Positions 5,526 to 8,534 of a stretch of 8,534 nucleotides of DNA are shown in pieces. Numbering within the stretch: position 1 is the first letter of the stretch; every line of letters starts with the position of its first letter. Below the pieces are notes generated by a model, which was not told the origin of the DNA, ran no database searches, and saw only the letters and a list, made by a program, of their open reading frames with translations. The stretch comes from an uncultured Paraglaciecola sp. (GTDB taxonomy: Bacteria > Pseudomonadota > Gammaproteobacteria > Enterobacterales > Alteromonadaceae): positions 1-8,534 of the forward strand of contig CAJQKX010000042.1 in the NCBI GenBank assembly GCA_905479025.1. The letters are read 5' to 3'. Made by a program: the position numbers and the translations under genes.

Positions 5526-7412
5526 TTGTCAAAATCGCTCACAATTTTAGATTCTTTTGTTGATAAAAATGACTCTGACGGTGCGATCTATATTTGGGAG
5601 GGTTATTCTGAGAGTAGTTCCAGAAAGTCTATTTTAAAGTTTGCAGACCAACATGGTGATGAATTAAGAGAAAAGTATCTCGCTTTCGTTTATGAACTCG
5701 GAGAATCACGTCATCAAGATCTCAAGTTAAGAGAGCATCTTCAAGTAAATGATGGTCCAAGTCTTTGGTGGATGTCTCTCCTAGCAGAGAAAAGCCCTTA
5801 TAAGTCTCCAAGAATAATAGACTGCATTCGATTACTTGCCCTAGAAAAAATCATAGAGATCGAATCTCCTTCTCAGATATTCTTATTCTTAGATGATAAA
5901 GAGTTGGCGTTGGTAATCAAGGATTTATGTCACCAATATAGGATTAGTTTTTTTTGGAAGCCGAGACGTAAGAACTCCCTGCAGCGAATTTTTTCGAATT
6001 ATAAGGCTTTTTATATATACAACCAGTTCAAGGGGCTAATTTATTTAAGCTATTACTTTGTTTCCAGATGGGGTTTTCGTGATGGGTCTAATGAGAAAAA
6101 ATCATTCAATAAGAATTCAATATTTTTCTCATCTTATTTTTATAATTTAGATCTTAACCTTGCTGATAAAGGTGAGTACTATCCGAATCAGTGGGGGGAG
6201 TTGCCGAGATACCTGATGAAGAGAGGAGAGACGGTTAACCACTTAGCGAATTACATAAAGAGTCCTCAAATATCGAATCCAAAAGTCGTAAAAGAATTGC
6301 TTAAATTATTTAATGATAATTCTGACTCAGCTACTCACTGTGTTTTAGATCATCATCTCTCATTAAAATTGCTGTTCAAAGTATTAATTTCATATCTTAA
6401 AATTAGTTTTAAATTTCTTAGATTCAAGCACATTAATAAAGTATTTAATGTATCAGATTCAGAATTGTCCTTTTGGCCCATATTGAGGGGTGATTGGTAT
6501 TGTTCGATATTTGGGAAAACGCTGGTCTCTAATTTAATCTGGATAGAGCTCTTTGAAAATTATTTCAAAGAGCTTCCTTATCAGAAGTTGGGCTTTTATC
6601 TCTGTGAAAATATTGGTTGGGAGCTGGCTTTAATCAAGGCATGGGAAAACAACAACCACGGTACCCTAATAGGAGTACCCCATACAACACTCCGATTCTG
6701 GGATTTACGTTATTTTTTTGATCCAAGAATTAATAAAGACTCTAAAACCTATACACTGCCCACGCCAGATTACTATGCCTTGAATGGGAAAATATGTTGG
6801 GAGTATTTCTCTAAAAATGGCTATTTAGAATCAAAACTCCTAAAATCAGAGGCTTTGCGCTATCAACATCTGAATAAAAGGAAGAGGTGTACTATAAAAA
6901 GGGAGTTATCGAGACATCATAATAATGAGGAAATTAAAAGGGTACTAATCGTAGGGGATTTTAGCAAAGAGCGAACCGATCAAATGCTGAAAGCGCTAGA
7001 GTCGTCAGTTGAAAGCCATGGCTTTCTGGGGTCATTTGAGATCAAGCCTCATCCTGCGGCAAGAATAGATATCTCTGGATATCCAGTGCTCGATTTAACA
7101 GAAACCAATCGGCCATTAGAAGACATCGTCGAACAGTCTGACCTGGTTTTCACGAGCATGACTACTACCGGAGCCCTTGAATGTTTTCTCATGGACAAAA
7201 ATGTAGTGATTTATTTAGACGGTAATGATCTTAATATGAGTCCTCTTAGAGGTTTTGAGGGTGTTACATTTGTGAGTGATCCTGAACAATTATGTGCAGC
7301 ACTTGAATCATCAAATCTATTAGATGTTAGTAGAGAGGTAAGTGATTTTTTTTGGGTAGACCTGGATATGCCAAAATGGGGAAAAATTATTTCAAAGTTA
7401 AAAAATCGATAG
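5526..7412 (+). CDS. TIGR04326-type surface carbohydrate glycosyltransferase (putative)
   Basis: A 628-residue protein without signal peptide, likely cytoplasmic or membrane-associated. It resembles the 'surface carbohydrate biosynthesis protein' family TIGR04326 known from O-antigen loci such as that of Leptospira; I recognise this from memory of the motifs. Characteristic stretches are SLWWMSLLAEKSPYKS (79-94), CENIGWELALIKAW (360-373) and IGVPHTTLRFWDLRYFFD (382-399). The C-terminal part looks like the nucleotide-binding half of a GT-B fold: VLIVGDFS (473-480), FEIKPHPAA (504-512, an HP motif at 509-510), then TSMTTTGALE (543-552). An HP motif followed by a Ser/Thr motif is typical of CMP-sugar-dependent GT-B transferases (bacterial sialyltransferases, capsule Kdo transferases). 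With a CMP-sugar synthetase upstream, transfer of that ulosonic acid is a reasonable but unproven role. The start is TTG with AGGAG nine bases before it. The next gene's RBS begins within four bases of the stop, implying cotranscription. Confidence 0.75.
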   Translation: MSKSLTILDSFVDKNDSDGAIYIWEGYSESSSRKSILKFADQHGDELREKYLAFVYELGESRHQDLKLREHLQVNDGPSLWWMSLLAEKSPYKSPRIIDCIRLLALEKIIEIESPSQIFLFLDDKELALVIKDLCHQYRISFFWKPRRKNSLQRIFSNYKAFYIYNQFKGLIYLSYYFVSRWGFRDGSNEKKSFNKNSIFFSSYFYNLDLNLADKGEYYPNQWGELPRYLMKRGETVNHLANYIKSPQISNPKVVKELLKLFNDNSDSATHCVLDHHLSLKLLFKVLISYLKISFKFLRFKHINKVFNVSDSELSFWPILRGDWYCSIFGKTLVSNLIWIELFENYFKELPYQKLGFYLCENIGWELALIKAWENNNHGTLIGVPHTTLRFWDLRYFFDPRINKDSKTYTLPTPDYYALNGKICWEYFSKNGYLESKLLKSEALRYQHLNKRKRCTIKRELSRHHNNEEIKRVLIVGDFSKERTDQMLKALESSVESHGFLGSFEIKPHPAARIDISGYPVLDLTETNRPLEDIVEQSDLVFTSMTTTGALECFLMDKNVVIYLDGNDLNMSPLRGFEGVTFVSDPEQLCAALESSNLLDVSREVSDFFWVDLDMPKWGKIISKLKNR

Positions 7413-7415
7413 TTG

Positions 7416-7421
7416 AAGGAG
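7416..7421 (+). promoter_or_regulatory. Ribosome binding site for the GT4 pseudogene (TTG start)
   Basis: AAGGAG nine bases before TTG at 7431, which begins MKICQICAVDFTLK, the usual N-terminus of this GT4 subfamily. It supports 7431 rather than the in-frame TTG at 7413, which abuts the preceding stop. Confidence 0.65.
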
Positions 7422-7430
7422 AAAAATATA

Positions 7431-8274
7431 TTGAAAATATGTCAGATCTGCGCCGTTGATTTTACATTAAAAACATTCCTACTCTCTATAGTTGACGCAC
7501 TGGTATCTAAAGGTAATGAGGTCGTATCGGTATGCATAGAAGAATTGAGGGTTGCTGGTTATGAAATAGAGCCAATTGCGATTTCCCGGAGTTTTAATAT
7601 TCTATCTCATTTTAGATCTACTTTGGCGTTATAGAAATTTCTAAGAGATAATTCATTTGATGTAGTGCATGTGCATACTCTATTGACCCAAAGTTTTGAG
7701 GATGCAGAGAGTGCGGGAAAATTCAGATGCCTTTGTTGTTGGAATGATATGCAGACTCGTAACAGAAAAGGGTATTGAAGAATTTTTAAAAGCAGCGGAA
7801 ATAGTTAATAAAACCAATAAAAATTGCTATTTTTTGTTAATTGGTGATTGTCAGACTCACGATCATGCCATTTATGCAGCACAAAAAAAAGATCAAGGAA
7901 AATCTTATCTTGACTGGTTATCGAACGGATATTCTGGAACTGTTAAGTATAATGAACCTATACGTATTACCTTCTTGTTGGGAGGGCATACTAAGTAGTA
8001 TCTTTGAAGCGATGACAATGGAATTGCCTGTTTAGCGACAAACATACGTAGTCCAAGAGAGGAAGTTATACCAAGCCAAGCAGGGTTACTTGTTCCAGTC
8101 CGGTCAGCTGAATTGCTGTCTGCAGCGATGCTTAGGTTCATAAGGAAGCCGGAGTGGGCAAATGAGCTAGGTTCCAATGGAAGACAGCGCGTCTTGAGGC
8201 GCGATTATGAACTAAACGTTGTCAACCTGCAGCTGGAAATTAGTAAGAAGCCTTTGAAAAACGTGCGAAGCTAA
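7431..8274 (+). pseudogene. Decayed GT4 glycosyltransferase
   Basis: Remnant of a family 4 glycosyltransferase that would have added a sugar to the lipid-linked repeat unit in the cytoplasm. Pieces appear in the right order but in changing frames. Frame of 7431: MKICQICAVDFTLK... to VVHVHT (to about 7679) and TQSFEDAESA (about 7689-7715). Frame of 7696: RENSDAFVVGMICRLVTEKGIEEF to FLLIGD and IYAAQKK. Frame of 7841: ENLILTGYRTDI, then PSCWEGILSSIFEAM, which keeps the EX7E pair. Last frame (from 8035): ATNIRSPREEVIPSQAGLLVPVR to TAA at 8272-8274. Lesions: TAG at 7632-7634; loss of the segment normally between VHVHT and TQSxEDAE; a second deletion with frame change near 7707-7716; one extra base in an A8 run (7883-7890); one missing base near 8033. 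Intact relatives have about 380 residues; roughly 100 codons are missing here. Conserved positions are also altered (GRLV to CRLV, SWREG to SCWEG). Not functional as read. Confidence 0.9.
7883..7890 (+). repeat. A8 homopolymer at a frameshift in the GT4 pseudogene
   Basis: Eight consecutive A bases. Reading through them in frame gives AAQKKDQGKS, which leaves the family; removing one A gives AAQKKIKENLILTGY, which restores it. The lesion is thus a +1 slip, either in the organism or in sequencing. Confidence 0.8.
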
Positions 8275-8346
8275 AAAACAGCATCGGGATCTATGACCCC
8301 ATAAGCGAGATTAGTAAACTCCATCTATAAGTGAGGCAGCGAAGTT

Positions 8347-8534
8347 ATGAAAAATATATTAATTACCGGCATTGCTGGATTTATTGGCTCTAGACTGGCG
8401 GAGCATTTATTACTTAAAAAATATTCGATTACTGGTATTGATAATCTCAAAACTGGAAGCCTTGAAAATATCCCAAAAAACGCAAATTTTGTTATTGGAG
8501 ATTGTGCTGACGACAAGGTATATAAAAATCCGGC
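8347..8534 (+). CDS. NAD-dependent sugar epimerase/dehydratase, 5' end (partial)
   Basis: The first 62 residues of an extended-SDR enzyme (GalE/WbpP/RfbB group) that runs off the right edge. The dinucleotide-binding loop is clear: ILITGIAGFIGSRLAEHLL, with glycines 8, 11 and 14. The acidic residue after the second strand (ITGIDNLKTGSLENI, Asp32) would bind the NAD ribose, and GD at 51-52 is typical of the following strand. Such enzymes make nucleotide sugars such as UDP-Gal or UDP-GalNAc, or start dTDP/UDP deoxysugar paths; the specificity-determining region lies outside the window. The ATG at 8347 has GAGG (8333-8336) ten bases upstream. It follows the GT4 pseudogene by 72 bases. UDP-sugar 4-epimerase is my first guess. 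Confidence 0.85.
   Translation, partial: MKNILITGIAGFIGSRLAEHLLLKKYSITGIDNLKTGSLENIPKNANFVIGDCADDKVYKNP

Noticed and set aside
7905..8177. 90-codon reverse-strand ORF opposite the GT4 pseudogene
   Set aside because: The + strand carries clear GT4 C-terminal motifs here; the antisense frame shows no family features.
1..8534. Mobile element, CRISPR or JUMPstart/ops element that might explain the locus structure
   Set aside because: No transposase-like ORF, terminal inverted repeats, repeat-spacer array or GGCGGTAG-type ops element was seen on reading the window.

Overview
This AT-rich window is an interior piece of a surface-polysaccharide (O-antigen or capsule) biosynthesis locus, probably from a Gram-negative bacterium. 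The evidence is a KdsB-type cytidylyltransferase, a Wzy-like polymerase, a GT4 glycosyltransferase remnant and a sugar-nucleotide epimerase, all on the + strand. The overall style suits a low-GC gammaproteobacterium (marine Vibrio/Shewanella-like), but nothing here fixes the genus, and other Gram-negatives such as Leptospira are not excluded. No rRNA, tRNA, CRISPR array or insertion sequence was seen.

Layout: the 3' end of an unidentified gene (to 137); a polytopic Wzy-like polymerase (213-1745); then a compact three-gene set (1847-4993) of a DRE-TIM/HMGL-type aldolase with an extra C-terminal domain, a CMP-Kdo synthetase-like cytidylyltransferase and a HAD phosphatase. About 530 bases without a convincing gene follow (4994-5525). 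Next come a large glycosyltransferase-like protein of the TIGR04326 'surface carbohydrate biosynthesis' type (5526-7412, TTG start), a badly damaged GT4 glycosyltransferase pseudogene (7431-8274), and the 5' end of an NAD-dependent sugar epimerase/dehydratase gene (8347 to the window edge).

How it may work together (inference): the aldolase, HAD phosphatase and cytidylyltransferase look like a self-contained route to a CMP-activated 3-deoxy-2-ulosonic acid (Kdo-like or nonulosonate-like). A pyruvate-dependent metal aldolase would replace the usual PEP-dependent synthase (KdsA/NeuB), which is absent from this window. The 628-residue protein carries an HP motif and a downstream Ser/Thr-rich motif, as in GT-B enzymes that use CMP-sugars, so it is the natural candidate to transfer that sugar. 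Wzy would polymerise the finished repeat unit in the periplasm.

The GT4 gene is dead: it shows one in-frame stop, at least two internal deletions and two single-base frameshifts. The glycan made today therefore either lacks one sugar, or that linkage is made by a gene outside the window. The long empty spacer and the pseudogene both suggest recent rearrangement of the locus.
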